A stretch of 64,000 nucleotides of DNA from Semisulcospira habei (GCA_036245525.1 BTPG01000006.1:94505417-94569416), one strand, 5' to 3'; counted from the stretch's first letter, positions 1 through 12,100 are shown. Notes: generated by a model not told the origin, from the letters alone. A program made the numbers and translations.

Positions 1-1
1 A

Positions 2-193
2 GATAATGAAATTGACGATCACGAATTTAAGAGAGTCCAGGATGATTTAGCAAATTACAAGCAACAGAAGTCTGAAATACAGAATAAGATGAGTAGTCAA
101 CCCGCGAATGTTGAAGAGCTAAAGCAATCTTTTTTAGAGGAAGGAAAGAAAATAGGCGTAGAAGAAACTATGAAAAAGTTTACGGACTGTTAG
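2..193 (+). CDS. C-terminus of Polinton hydrophobic protein, second element
   Basis: This is the last 63 codons and the TAG stop of an open frame that enters from the left edge. The peptide is clearly homologous to the C-terminus of the 231-residue protein at 42301-42996 on the other strand: both share FKRVQDDL, QKSEIQNKM and NVEELK, then an EEGKK/AEGKR IGV segment. By eye about three quarters of residues match, so the two are different copies and not an assembly duplicate. It shows that a second Polinton/Maverick element lies to the left, reading rightward and ending in this window. Its function is unknown; the full-length relative carries a long hydrophobic stretch and is probably membrane-associated. 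Confidence 0.85.
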   Translation, partial: DNEIDDHEFKRVQDDLANYKQQKSEIQNKMSSQPANVEELKQSFLEEGKKIGVEETMKKFTDC

Positions 194-540
194 GCAAGTA
201 AAGATCAGTTTTGGTAATCATTCATTAATTCTGAAATACTCTTCACAAAGAGATGTCATGCCTTTTATGCCTGCTCATTTGACGCCATCAGCCCCACCAC
301 CAGAGTACTACTGAGAAAAAAAAGTTTTCTTGTTGTCCTTGTAACTTGGAAATTCTGTCCAAGTAAGTTGTGACTTGGGTCCAAAATGTTGTAAGTTCTT
401 ATGTTTAGGTTCTTATAAGAACTGGTTTTAAGTCACTTTAAAGATCTTATGCCAACTAACTTATAAAAACTTGAGGAGGTAACTTAAAAACTAATTGTCA
501 GTTGCAAGTAACTTATAGGTTACCTTATCATGTACTTGTA
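194..540 (+). repeat. Terminal region of the left Polinton element
   Basis: The sequence after the stop codon aligns, with gaps, to the reverse complement of 41940-42300. Shared blocks include CCAGAGTACTACTGAGAAAA, the poly-A/T run after it, TTGTCCTTGTA and AAGTTGTGACTT. It is rich in variants of GTAAGTTCTTA/TAAGAACTTA in both orientations, which makes it a candidate integrase- or replication-protein-binding terminus. Similarity fades near 530-540, which I take as the element end. No target duplication could be identified. Confidence 0.65.
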
Positions 541-967
541 TTTTTTATCCATAGGATGTTTATCTTTATAAAAGAAGACATAATTAATCTCTAGAAATGC
601 ATTGTGGTTAATATGAGACACTGTGTTTGATGTTTAGATATGAAATCAGTAAAAAAAAAATTGGAGGCTGCCTTAGAAGTCTTACTATTTGTTTCTCTGA
701 AATTAAAAAAAGGTCTGTCTTGGGAGTACCAATCTTTCTATTTCTGAAATAAAAAGTGAGTTCTCTAATAACACTATGCCTATCTTATGGCAACGAAAGT
801 AAACACAGTACAGCAATTTGCTAGGGGCAGGTTAACAAACTATAATAAAAATTAAAGTACTCACCTGTGAGCCATTTCGACCTGTTAGGTCTCATCAGAA
901 TACCTAGAAGGTATTTATGGCTCCCCCGCAGGGTGTGCCAATAAAAAACGTGTAGAAAAGGCACTAC
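541..967. other. AT-rich non-coding stretch
   Basis: No supported gene, repeat or RNA was seen. The stretch is AT-rich with short A-runs and probably is host DNA beside the left element. Confidence 0.4.
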
Positions 968-1243
968 CTTAGCCACTTTTTTCTTCCTCTGTATGTCAGC
1001 TACCGCTGCGTCAAACGATGATTGTTGCTCACGTAGCTTTTCAACCATAATTTTAATTCTCTTTTTTGTCTTTTTCATGTTTTGAAAGCAATTTTCCTTT
1101 CTATTTTTCGCTCTTGCTAAGTCTAAGCGTAGGCGACTTTTTGCAAGAGTCTCGTCTTTTGTCAGCTCGTCTAAAAAAGCTTGAGTGTACGTTTTTTCAC
1201 CAATCTCCATTTCCTCAACATATTCGTTTTGGTGGCTCGCCAT
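968..1243 (-). CDS. Possible first coding exon, coiled-coil protein
   Basis: A minus-strand ATG at 1243 opens 92 codons that are strongly acidic at first (EYVEEMEIGEK) and then basic and heptad-like (RLRLDLARAKNRKEN, KKTKKRIKIMVEKL), ending QRKKKVAK. The frame then meets AAG|gtagtg, a plausible splice donor; beyond it the open frame continues for 48 more codons of less convincing composition. Alternating charge and the lack of Pro/Gly suggest a coiled coil. The next exon would lie off the left edge or inside the transposon there. I recognise no family, and a chance open frame is possible. Confidence 0.35.
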
Positions 1244-1436
1244 TTATGCCTGGCTATCGTTTGGCCCTGCTTACTGTCCTACTGGTACGGATGTAATCGG
1301 GAAAGAATGATTATTGGCTGTTGGTTTACTTTTATACCTGCAGTATTGCAAACGATTTCATAAGCAAACACGTCATTTGGAACATCCTAGGCTGTGAGTC
1401 GACTTTATACCTCTATACTATAGTATGTACAGGTAA

Positions 1437-1706
1437 CAGTTACCAGGTGACCTGTTCCCACAAAAGGGACCATAAGTCGGAAATTTTGAGTTTTGAAATA
1501 TTTACACCATTACAATCTACTATCAAAACCAATTAATTTGATGTACAGACTATTGTTGTAGATTGGTTATTAAGTGAGAAACAAGCATTTAAAGTTGATC
1601 ACTCGAACTAATCCAAGATGACCCCCTGCACACTTTTTGGTCTGTAGCTCCATTCGGTCAAAAGCGACTTAAGGTCCCTTTCGTGGGAACAGGTTACTGG
1701 AGCTGT
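1437..1706. repeat. Foldback repeat
   Basis: The left arm around 1437-1481 (GACCTGTTCCCACAAAAGGG and flanks) is the inverse of the right arm around 1664-1706 (CCCTTTCGTGGGAACAGG). The spacer is about 180 bp. A 35 bp direct repeat starting AGCAAACACGT also flanks the unit, near 1361 and 1770. This is a MITE-like unit of unknown family. Confidence 0.5.
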
Positions 1707-3114
1707 GAATCAGCAAATGCTGACGTGTAGCCAACTACGTCATGTACGCTATTTATGGGACGATTACAACAGCAAACACGTGCTTTAGAACATTCTAGAA
1801 TGCAAAACTGTCCCCCTTGTTTTGATGGGGACCAAAACGGCCTTCAGGGGACAAAATGGGCCTTGCGGGGACAGATTGGGCCATTGGGTGACTGTAGTCT
1901 TAAAATAGAGAATGATCTTTACTGCGTGACTGAACAGGGCGCGAAATTTTTTTTCGACTATGCTGTGCCAAAATTAGACAGCTGTCTGTTCATAATACTC
2001 TGACTGGGCCTTGTGTGTTATAAAACCGGTGATGTGTGACGGCTTGACTTGTACTTTATACTGACTGTGTTGTAATCGCCGGTAGTTTAATTAGCTTTTG
2101 TTTTCTCTTGCTGTGTGTGCCGCATAAGTCGCGTATGTCTGTACGGCACATGTTACGTGTGCCTGTACAATGTATGCCGCGTGTGTCGCATACTATCTTA
2201 CCACATTCCTAACTTTAACATACTCGACACTTTGAATAGGCGGGGTTTGGCAGCCTTGTTTGTTTTTTAATAACAGCCGCGTAAACACCTCTCAGCCAAG
2301 GTGTGTGTCCTCTTTGTGTCCTGTAAAAGCAAAGTGAAGACACCAAACACACACGGCGCGCTGTGAAGGGAGTGTTGTGTACAATCGTATTCAAAATATA
2401 ATCTCACTGTGATCATTGATAGATTAATTAGTCTTTGTTTAAAGCAGTCAATGGCAGCATTAATTATTTAGGGGGGATGGGGGATCTGGCTTACTAATCG
2501 CGGGTTGTCAGCTGATCAAAAATCGTTGCTTGAATGATTTCTGGAGTGGAACTAAAATGGTTAGGTAATAAAGGTATTGGGTGTCTTTGTTGACGTGGGC
2601 TTGCTTAATTACCGTGTTAATTAGAATAAATCAATTGTTTGGGGGAGGGGTGGGGTGGGAGACCCACATTATCTATCTCTTCGCCCCCGGTTGTGCTTGC
2701 CACTAAGAAAGGCACTCTGCTCAGTATTGCGGAGCACCTTGCATGGTGGCTGGCGCAGGACCAGTTTCACTCATGCAAGTGGCCTCAGTTCCTGAGATGG
2801 ATCGTCCATAAAAAGACAAGGGTAGGGCCAGAACAGCTTGAAGCCTAGAGGTGTTACCTTTGTATCGGCAGATGAAGGCGAGGGGGGAGGAACAGGGGTT
2901 GGTTGACCAAGCCAGACTGCTGTATGCCAGGGTTCCACACCAGCTGGTCCTTTGAGCTGAATAAGAAAAATCGGTGTCTTGTTACGACGGTACCACACAT
3001 TCTGTCTAGGCTGTCCCCTCAGTATGGAGCACTGTGACATTCAGTTAAAGTCATCGCAGTCTGTGGGACAATTCCCTAGACCAAGATTACAATTTAAATT
3101 AACAATGCATGTTC
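1707..3114. other. No gene recognised
   Basis: Mixed-composition DNA. Minus-strand sequence at about 2862-2961 is bracketed by an acceptor-like TTCTTATTCAG and a donor-like AAG|gtaaca, but its translation matches nothing I know, so no gene is called. Confidence 0.3.
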
Positions 3115-3321
3115 TTAACTCGGTGTGCCCGAGTTATGAAATACCCACCTTTTGGAGTTATCATCTGAGGACTGCATTACAATTCAGGAGACAGATCGAC
3201 CATAATAGTTCAAGGGTGTTGGCAGAATAGCCTACAGGCGCCAAGCTATTCTGCCACCACCCTTGAACTATCATGGTCGAGCCATATCTTGCTGTTGTGT
3301 GTCGAGGGCAGAATGAGTTAA
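3115..3321. mobile_element. TTAA foldback MITE, family A, copy 1
   Basis: The unit is bounded by TTAA on both sides, with ends TTAACTCGGTGTGCC and GGCAGAATGAGTTAA. A central hairpin (TTCAAGGGTG ... CACCCTTGAA) lies at about 3208-3268. The left half of the hairpin has lost its CTTGGCGCC segment, so the palindrome is imperfect. Related copies start at 8732, 19180, 22877, 23295 and 24074. Confidence 0.75.
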
Positions 3322-3812
3322 AACGCAGATCATATTCCAATATCTGTCATTCAAGTTGCGTAATCATATGTACTTGGATCCATGCTGTTGTCCCAAGCGG
3401 CCCATGTGAGTTGCGTGTCGTCTGCCCAGCGCCATTGTCCTGTCTCTACACTTTGACGCATTCCCAGCCACACTGGGTCGCCAGTCAGTTCTTGGGCAAG
3501 TCTGGTGAAAACAGAAAAGAGTCATTTGTGCAAAAAGTTCTTTTGTCCCGGCTCAGAACCGAAGTGAGCTTGATGGGAGTAGCCACGGTGACTTTGTGAT
3601 GTTGCTAGGAAAAATGTGTGTAGACATTCCCCCCCCCCCCCCACCCCACACCACCCTGCAGCGTCGTTTTGAGTTTTGGCAGCAGTAGGGTGTGGAAGGT
3701 TCTGTCAGTTTTGTCTCTCTTTAGTACAGATAATGTCTCAGTATTACGCTCTCCAGTAAACCGAAAGCGGTATACGGTATAACACGCAGATGTCTCTGGC
3801 TTCCCCGGGGAT
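3322..3812. other. No gene recognised
   Basis: Contains a short open frame without recognisable domains and a C-tract near 3630. Nothing further is supported. Confidence 0.3.
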
Positions 3813-3935
3813 GCCCGGTGAGCAAAAGGTCCTCGAAACGACGTCAGCCGTAGCTGGCCCTCGCACGGCGGCGGCGCCGGGCTGTGCGCGGCTAAGCTAA
3901 GACCGACGTTGGCCTTAGGACCCGCTTTTGCTCCT
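3813..3935. repeat. Foldback hairpin, family C
   Basis: Outer arms GAGCAAAAGGTCCT and AGGACCCGCTTTTGCTC enclose a GC-rich core with CGACGTCAGCC opposite GACCGACGTTGGCC. It is related to the cleaner hairpin at 15321-15415 and to pieces at about 27080 and 33777. Confidence 0.5.
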
Positions 3936-4044
3936 CAATGTTTCTTCACAATTCTATGTAAATCTAACACACTATAGCGCGGACGCGACTAAATAGTGCG
4001 ATTGAACTTTATGGCGGCTTTCGGATCCGGCGCCGGATATACTG

Positions 4045-5120
4045 ATAGTCCATAAGCTAGGAAGGTCTACCGTGCACCCTCCCCCCCCCCCCCCCCAGTA
4101 CTCAATAAGATGGGTTTCAAAGTGTTCCTTAGTATGTCCTGAGATGTTTAAGCCATGTTCCCCGAAAATCCTTAGGAACACACCAGAGATATAGCCGATG
4201 GCGCAAGGGTACCCCCATTCACGCTCTTCGCAGGTGCTAAAATGAGGTTGAGAAACATTTTCCTCTAAATAAATCAGAATTCATTCCAGAAACCCAAATC
4301 AGGCAATATTATGTCAAGGCACACCTTCTGCATCCTCTGCAAAAAACAGAATGAAAAAATATTGAATCTCTGGCTCACAGTGAAGGTATTTGTGCACCCA
4401 TTAAACGACCATTTCCGCGAAATGGCAAAAAAAGACAAAAATAATGTGTCAGATGCCTTCTGACATTTTCTATAGCACTGACAGTCCATTTTCAGGTTTA
4501 CATCATTAAAACAGGATGTCACAATTATTATAAACTTGACTATGTGATGCTGTGATTACTGTGAGTGCCACAGTGGTTGATTTTGTATCCCTACCCCCAA
4601 GTTGTAAAAATACACAAAATTAATTAGAAAAAATTGCTTCAGTTATTCCATTTTATTTTGACCTCTCTTTACCTATTAAGTTTGAATAATGTGAGCATAA
4701 AGTGCAAGAAAATAAGGAAAGTCGGCATCCTTTACGGTATGTTCGTGGTGAATGATAGCTTTTTCCCATTTAAAATTGCCGAATTGGGAAACGTACGTTG
4801 TTTCTGATGCCCTCAGAAATTTTGTATACAACCGATAGGTCTTTTTTAGGTTTTATTGTTTAGGAAAGAGTACCACAGTTACTCCCAACCTGATTTTATG
4901 ATGCTGTGATGCATTTAGGGGCCACAGTGACTGAATCTGCTGCCCTACCCCCATTTTACCTGTACGCAAAGGAACGAAAAATGATCATAACAATTGCTCC
5001 TCTGATTAAATGTTTGTTGCCAGTTTTCTTAACAAAATATGCATATTGAGCATAAACATTTGTGATCATTTCATTAATTTCAATGTGACCCATCAATTTA
5101 ATTGTAATTTTTTTTTATTT
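4045..5120 (+). repeat. Left arm of the 4.5 kb element
   Basis: Inverse copy of 7464-8536. The minus-strand open frame of about 82 codons in this arm (QCYRKCQKASDTLF) recurs in the right arm; this follows from the duplication and is not evidence for a gene. Confidence 0.8.
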
Positions 5121-5130
5121 AAGGCATGCT

Positions 5131-6620
5131 TAACAGGGGCTCCCGCTGAAGCTTCTATCGTCTGCACATTCAGCACTCTTGTCAAACTCGGGGAAGGTGT
5201 TCCTCAGGGAGATGTTGTGTCTGATGCTGTTTTTGGTCTACATTAATGACATCAGTACAACAGTACCTAGGTTCGTCTCGAACATCCTCCATGCGGATGA
5301 CTTTGCAGTGTGGAGCGCAGCAGAACATAAAGAAATAGCATCCTCCAGAAAACATAAAGAAATAGCATCCTCCAGAATCCAGGATGTTGCCAATAGAGTC
5401 AGCAGCTGGACTGAAAGAGGCCACTCAAACTGAGCTAGACCATCTCTTTCAATCAGACGGAAGAGGTCACCTCAAAACTGGAGACCTTCGGGTACCAAAG
5501 ACAGACAGGCCAACTTTACTGGCAACAAATAAATTACTGGATTCACGTGGAGGCCTCATATTGAAGCCATGGAAGCTAGAGCTGCAAAAAAAAAGTCTCT
5601 GATGAAGAAACTGGTGGGGACCACATTGGCTCAAATTACAGCATCCTGGCACAAGCAAACACCTGCTCGGTCAGACCAGTTGTGCGGTACCAAGATACAT
5701 CGACAACATGAAACACTGCCTGCAAAACCCAAAAAGCCAGGCTTGACAAGATGCAGAACATGGATCATTCTCATGATGCAGTGACATTCTTAGAGCCATC
5801 TGGAGTACCCCAATTTAGGAAATGGAGGACATTGGAGCCACTGGAATACAGAACAGCACACACGATGAAGAAACTTACTAAACACCGACAGCATGGGAGA
5901 CTACAGGAGCAGACCAAGAACCGTCAGAAATGTCCAAATCTGAACCGCCCAAATCTGAACCGCCAACTGAAGGTCCTGCAACCAAGCCCAAAGATGTGTG
6001 AACAGCTCCCTTCAGATACCTGGACATCTCGAAAGAGCCTTCAAGACAACATAAACAATGTTCCAGGACTCTTTACCAAAGGTCGCGGCACTGCACAAAG
6101 CCATCTTGCTGGAGGTTGTGCACAAGCGCTACCCTCACAGCAGCTGTGATACCACATAAGATGCCGTGCGGAATGAAGGAAGTGGTGTGTACATCTGTTG
6201 TGCAGACCGCACTACTACCTCCCTCTCCTTACCAGCTGGTGGCAGCAGCTCCAACTATCGTACAGATCTGCAGGTGCTCAACACAGCAGCAGAGCACTAG
6301 CTAGGGAAAGGCAGCAGCTTGATCCACTGATCTCACCAGGAAGCTTCAAGATAGACTGGATGCCCTGTCCACAAAATAGTGCTGCAGTGGATTCCAGTGC
6401 ATTCTGGACTAGCTGGGAATGGAGACACTACAACAACAAAGTGATTGGCAACAGCAGAATGGCGGCTGCAGCCTGTGGGCAGATGACATCAACAAGCTGA
6501 ACAGGGAGAGCCAGGCCACCATCTTTCATCTACGCACTGCTTACTCTGGACTGGGTCCGTACAGAAAAGCAGGAACGTTTCACAAACCCAAAATGAAGCC
6601 TGAAGGTTTACACACTTGAA
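5131..6620 (+). pseudogene. Decayed non-LTR reverse transcriptase with RNase H
   Basis: The frames carry recognisable blocks of a Jockey/I-type ORF2. GVPQGDVVS (5195-5223) corresponds to the RT motif GVPQGSVLS. In the next frame, FLVYINDIS and then LHADDFAVW correspond to the palm-domain ADD motif. Further on, around 6375-6425, LQWIPVHSGLAGNGD corresponds to the RNase H motif WIPGHSGIxGNE. QATIFHLRTAYSGL (about 6511-6552) resembles the RLRTGH block seen after RNase H in such elements. The blocks sit in three frames, broken by frameshifts and stops, with a 27 bp tandem duplication at 5324-5377. The sequence is dead. Clade assignment is uncertain. Confidence 0.7.
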
Positions 6621-7463
6621 TCAGATCACTCTGTATCAGCAATTATTTGAAGCTTCCGTGCCTAATGCATGAAGAGATACCAAAATAAAAGAACGCTTAG
6701 CGAATGGCGGACTTCAGTAGAAGCGTAAACAACCAATCAGAATGTTCGGCAGAAAGGCCATACAGTCACTTTATGATCAGAGCTAAATATAGATCACTTG
6801 CAACAAGCGTCAGCATGATCGTTCGCAATGGAATAGTCACAAATTGGGGGAGAAAAAAAAAAAGAAGTAGACAAAAGTCTGCCAGCACGTTGTAATTTTG
6901 TACAAACTTTCACAGACTTTAAGGAAAAGGACTGAAATTGACAGACTTTCCAGGGCCCTGAAAAAGCCTTGTCATTTTTTAACAACTTTCACAAATGTTC
7001 ACAGACCGTAAGGACCCTGCTGGACTCGTGAGATTGGGTCATGCGGAAACAGCCCTATGCGAATTTGGCGTAGAAAATCAGTCTCCTTAGCACATTCTCC
7101 AAACATGTCCATACACAGAAGCGGTCTGCTGGCAGTTCTGACCAGAAGACACGCCCCTATACACCAAACTCTGAAAAAATGCTGCCTAGCTCTTGACAGC
7201 TCACTTATTGGCAGCCAGAACAATATAAGATTTAAAGACAGCCATACAAAATTGAACGTTGCAGAAGGTGGAAGTGGAGATCTCGTAGTCGACATGTGGA
7301 AACTAAGTATTTTTGATAACATTGTTTTGGCTATTAGGAACCATGAAACTTTATTACGCATTCATATTTACACATTTCTAGATGAAAATAAATGAAAGGA
7401 AAAGGGGAGACCTTACTAGACCTGCCTTACGCTAAGTAAAATATCACCTAAAAGACCAGCCAG
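6621..7463. other. Inner spacer of the 4.5 kb element
   Basis: Short open frames occur on both strands without known domains. No boundary of the retrotransposon insertion (tail or target duplication) could be fixed. Confidence 0.35.
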
Positions 7464-8536
7464 TTAAAAATAGTTACAATTAAATTGATGGGTTTCATTG
7501 AAATTAATGAAATGATCACAACTTGTTATGCTCAATATGTATACTTAAAAAAAAAACTGGCAACAAAAAATATTTAAACAGAGTATGACGTAAGCAATTT
7601 TTATGATTATTTTGCGTACTGGTAAAATGGGGGTAGGGCAGCAGATTCAGCCACTGTGGCCCCTAAATGCATCATAGCATCACAAAATCAGGTTGGGAGT
7701 AACTGTGGTACTCTATCCTAACCAATAAAACCTAACAAAGACCTATCAGTTGTATACAAAATTTCTGAGGGCACCGGAAACGACGTACGTTTCCCAATTC
7801 GGCAATTTTAAATGGGAAAAAGTTATCATTCACCACGAATGTACCGTAAAGGATGACGACTTAACTTATTTTCTTGCACTTTATGCTCACATTATTGAAA
7901 CTTAATAGGTAAAAAGAGGTCAAAATAAAATGGAATAACTTAAGCAATTTTTTCTAATTAATTTTGTGTATTTTTACAACTTGGGGGTAGGGATACAAAA
8001 TCAACCACTGTGGCACTCACAGGGATCACAGCATCACCTAGTAAAGTTTATAATAATTGTGACATCCTGTTTTAATGATGTAAACCTGAAAATGGACTGT
8101 CAGTGCTATAGAAAATGTCTGAAGGCATCTGACACATTATTTTTGTCTTTTTTTGCGATTTTGCGGAAATGGTCGTTTAATGGGTGCACAAATACCTTCA
8201 CTGTGAGCCAGAGATTCAATATTTTTTCATTCTGTTTTTTTGCAGAGGATGCAGAAGGTGTGCCTTGACATAATATTGCCTGATTTGGGTTTCTGGAATG
8301 AATTCTGATTTATTTAGAGGAAAATGTTTCTCAACCTCATTTTAGCACCTGCGAAGAGCGTGAATGGGGGTACCCTTGCGCCATCGGCTATATCTCTGGT
8401 GTGTTCCTAAGGATTTTCGGGGAACATGGCTTAAACATCTCAGGACATACTAAGGAACACTTTGAAACCCATCTTATTGAGTACTGGGGGGGGGGGGGGG
8501 GGGGTGCACGGTAGACCTTCCTAGCTTGTGGACTAT
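7464..8536 (-). repeat. Right arm of the 4.5 kb element
   Basis: Inverse copy of 4045-5120, beginning inside CAATTAAATTGATGGG and ending GACTAT after an 18-20 bp G tract. Confidence 0.8.
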
Positions 8537-8731
8537 GAGGCTGGCCTGTATTATGACTGAAAGCGGCCCTGAAAACACGCGATCTCTCCCGTTGGGCGCT
8601 CTGTGGTTAGCCAGATTGAAATGCCCCAAACGAAAAGGAGCTGCCGGAACCGCAATTGTCACTGATGTTGGCCAGAACTAAATCTGGTGATCACTCTGTT
8701 TTCAAAACGATATAGGAAACGATACTATTTC

Positions 8732-8913
8732 TTACCACATTCCCTACCGGCCAGGCCGACCGGAAATCCGCAAATCAGATCGAGCATGATAGTTCAAGGG
8801 TGGTGCCAGAATAGCTTGGCGCCAATAGGCGCCAAGCTATTCTGGCACCACCCTTGAACTATCATGCTCGACCCATGTCTTGGTGTGGTTGTGTGGGGGG
8901 CTGAACGAGTTAC
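8732..8913. mobile_element. TTAA-type foldback MITE, family A, copy 2, at a splice donor
   Basis: The core 8781-8870 is a near-perfect palindrome: 43 bp arms starting CGAGCATGATAGTTCAAGGG and a 4 bp loop. The outer parts align with copy 3 (19180-19402). The element is bounded by the same tetranucleotide, TTAC, at 8732-8735 and 8910-8913. The right TTAC, read on the minus strand as GTAA, is the intron start of the lectin exon that abuts it. Confidence 0.75.
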
Positions 8914-9082
8914 CTGAAGGCAATGGTGGCGTTGTTTTCCCGGCTGCTGGCGACGTCGGCCAGATGACCCCCTTCAGCCTTGCACGTGCTGTCCGCGCTG
9001 TCCCAGGACAGCATCTGGTCACTGTGGAAAGACAGACACAAGCCGTCCGTCGCCGTCCAGCCTCCCGGGCAACCGCATTCTC
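8914..9082 (-). CDS. C-type lectin domain exon (N-terminal half)
   Basis: The minus-strand exon encodes about 55 residues. CGCPGGWTATDGLCLSFHSD and then LSWDSADSTCKAEGGHLADV match the start of a C-type lectin-like domain: the CPxGW opening, the first disulfide cysteines, the WxxAxxxC helix and the GGHLAxV strand. It is bounded by an acceptor (TTTGGACCCAG) and a donor (CAG|gtaactcg), phase 2 at both ends. The calcium-binding EPN/QPD and WND part should be in the next exon, to the left, and I did not find it. The protein is probably secreted and carbohydrate-binding; specificity cannot be judged. The donor coincides with the edge of a MITE. This is one exon of an otherwise unseen gene. Confidence 0.75.
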
Positions 9083-9940
9083 CTGGGTCCAAATAATACG
9101 ACAGGAAGAAGACAATCGGCACGGCGTCTGTAGCGGTATACTTACTGCTTTGAAAAGACCGGCGCAACCCGGACCAACAAGGTGACTGCCAAGCGTGTAC
9201 ACTACACTGATTTTACTGCATTGAACAGACGGCAGCCTTTCGGTTCTTTGTGTAACTCTGTTTTTGTGTCCCGACGTTACCGAGAGTACTCACTATTGTG
9301 AGATCTCCAAGATGATGGTGTATCTCTAGACACGAGTACCCTGATGAATAGGGACAGAACATACCCACAGTCACTTATGGAGTTTCAATCTCAGGGACTA
9401 TGTGAGACAGAGACCAGACCTGTGATCAGTTACAATTGGGCTAGGTGAGCAGAGATAGGTCTGAGTCGTTACCGGTCGATCAGTTCAAGTGAGTGTATGG
9501 GCGAGAAGGCGCGCCGTTAGATTCGCGCCACGGCACACTAGCTTGAACTATGCAGGTACGGCCTGATATAGGGCGGCCATAGCGCTCGCTCATTGGACTA
9601 AGTGGTTCGTTGCATCGGTGAATCAAGCTGTTTGGCAAACGAATCATGAGTTTAAAAACTCCGAGAACTTCAGTACTGTAGAGTATGTACGTACGCGCTC
9701 TGCCATCATGCGCTTGTATGGAATCGCAAAACGAAAATCGAAGAGGTAGTACTATGAAACATCTACGAGACGCGAACAAGTACTTTGTATCTGACTGTCA
9801 CATGCGTTGTACGTTTCTCTTGATAAGCTTGTTTCTAAGTCTTGTTGATGATGCTAAGTGCTTAAAGAAAGAAACATGTCTTCTGTTTGCCTTCTATGAA
9901 CATTACACTAATGTCACACAGAATCGGATCTAAGTATGCT
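9083..9940. other. No further gene recognised
   Basis: Upstream side of the lectin exon. No signal-peptide exon could be identified. Short open frames on both strands near 9480-9930 have no known domain. Confidence 0.3.
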
Positions 9941-12100
9941 AACTGTCGTCCATTTCGCGATAAGTATGGAATGTTTTAAGTCCTTGTTTTCAAGACTTTC
10001 TCTTTGTTGCTATTCTTGGTGTATATATATATATATATTATTGTTTTCTCAGCCTTCTTGTACATACACTGGATGAAACATGATTATAGCGCAGGGTGAT
10101 GCCTGTGTCTTGATACTAGTGGCTAGAAGAGTGATTGTGTTGTTTGTCTGTGAGATCTGTACAGTTTATATTGTGTGTGTGTGTTTCTCTATCGTGGTCG
10201 ACACATCGTGAACGATATTTATAAAGTCATAACACACACACATACCTGTGCACACACGGCGACGAAAAGAGAGAAGTGTTACTCGAATACATAATACAGT
10301 GTGTTGCCGTTTGTCGCATGATCGGTCAAGTTGGTAATAGATCACGTGTGTCATGGTCTGTCTTTCCTGTCGAATGTGGACACTATTATTTGCGTGCGCG
10401 GTATAAGATAATATCTGTCACAGCTGTTTGAGGAAGGTGACTCATACTATTAGCCATATAATATATTCAATGATTTATTCGAGATACTGAGATCAGTCAG
10501 CAATAGGATTACGTATACGTATACCGTATAATACATACGTATTGATTCTCCACGGAGATGGTGAGTAACATATGAGTTTAGCGAGTACGAATATAAACCA
10601 TACTACTGAGATCCTTCCTTAATTGATAGGGAGCAAATTTAGTTGTAGCTAGGTCTAAAAGCAAATATGTGTGTTAAACATCGAACAGTAATAAAAACAT
10701 ACAATTGTGAAACAATCGACAGTCAGTAATATCAGACAGTACATGTTGACAGTGCACGCTACGTATGACATGCGAGTACATCAGTAGCTATACCATCGAT
10801 AGCCTAAAAGTGTCTAATTATCTCAAACATCTACAAGACAAATGACTGTAAATACGTTTGAACTTAAGAACCATCCTTGTATAAGACATTTACAAAAAAT
10901 CCATAACGCTGAGGTACAACACACTCCACTAATAGCTTAAAATGATCATTATTATTGCTATCCTAGATAGAACAATCACTAACTCTTATTGATAAGGCTA
11001 ATTTGACCTTGAGTTATTATGTATTCTATCAGTTAAAAGAGACATCGATGTTGGAAAGAACAAAAATAAAACAAGTTTTCGTAACAAACAAGAGAATGCA
11101 CGTGCTTTAAGGGTATGACCAGTATAGCTATCGTGAAATGATAATGATAGTGTTAACTGCGTTGTACAAACGTACTCCTCACAGTCTGTGCTGAGTTAGG
11201 TGGAATATCTTGTGTTGACTTGAATCACAGCTACATAATAAAATATGAAGCGACTTATCATCCCTGTAGCCTGAGATGTCTGTAAATGATCTAACCTATG
11301 TACCTGTAGACAGACTACATGAGTATAACTGACAAAGCCGAGCACACGACTGTCCTAATGATTTAAGTACTAATAGTACACGTAATATACACTGTTCTTG
11401 AATAAACTATATAACACCAATGCAATAGCTAAAGAGAAAAATAGATACTTTACTGTCGTAGATCTGACAAACAGAGACGTATGTGAGAAGTCTATAACAG
11501 CTCATGCTAGCCACCTTATGTTCTTATCACCTACTCTATACATAAAATAGACATACACAGACACATAGACTCTAGCTGTCACTCATTGTCAACGAGGCAT
11601 ATGAGTTAGTTGTTACTAGAAATTCTTCGAATAGGTCTGTAGTGACACAGTTTTGTGAATAGTTTGTTCTTCATCTGCTAGTGTCAAATAACATGTGCGC
11701 ACCCATGGCAATCGATGTGGGTAAACCTGTCTTCGGACCATGGGGTTGGATATCTAGAAATGATTGTTAGTTACAGTTCGACCTGCCTCTACAGCAATGC
11801 GATGCGTCAGTACACATCTAACTTCACTGACGGACCACGTGCTGAGAAACGCACAGAAGTTAGAGAAATCTGAAATCAGCGATCTCTGTCGAGACGAGCA
11901 TAGGAAGTGGCATCAAGATGCCACTTCGTACGAGTCCTACGACAGTCAATTCCTGCTCCTGCTTTCCCAGCAGTCCCATATTACCAGTTCCTTAGCCAAC
12001 TATTAAAATTGATTATGCGCTCTGCAGTGTCTAGCCCTTATCATTATTGATTCATAATTACAACATACGTCAACCCCCCCCATACATTCACAAAACTCAC

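Larger units (their letters stand above)
4045..8536. mobile_element. 4.5 kb element with ~1.07 kb inverted arms
   Basis: The two arms are inverse copies by eye at roughly 90% identity over about 1.07 kb, starting from ATAGTCCA next to a poly-C/poly-G tract. The 2.3 kb between them holds a decayed reverse transcriptase/RNase H gene. No convincing target-site duplication is visible (left flank ATACTG, right flank GAGGCT). No transposase was recognised. It may be a large non-autonomous DNA transposon into which a non-LTR retrotransposon inserted, or an inverted duplication that trapped one. Confidence 0.7.

Noticed and set aside
1..540. Left-edge Polinton fragment as an assembly duplicate of 41.9-42.5 kb
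   Set aside because: Coding identity is only about three quarters and the non-coding part has many gaps, so it is a separate element.
2771..3040. Minus-strand frame with acceptor- and donor-like borders as an exon of the lectin gene
   Set aside because: No frame shows the WND/EPN lectin motifs or conserved cysteines.
4274..4522. 82-codon frame in each arm of the 4.5 kb element as a transposase
   Set aside because: It appears in both arms only because the arms are copies; it has no DDE or other catalytic motif and is too short.
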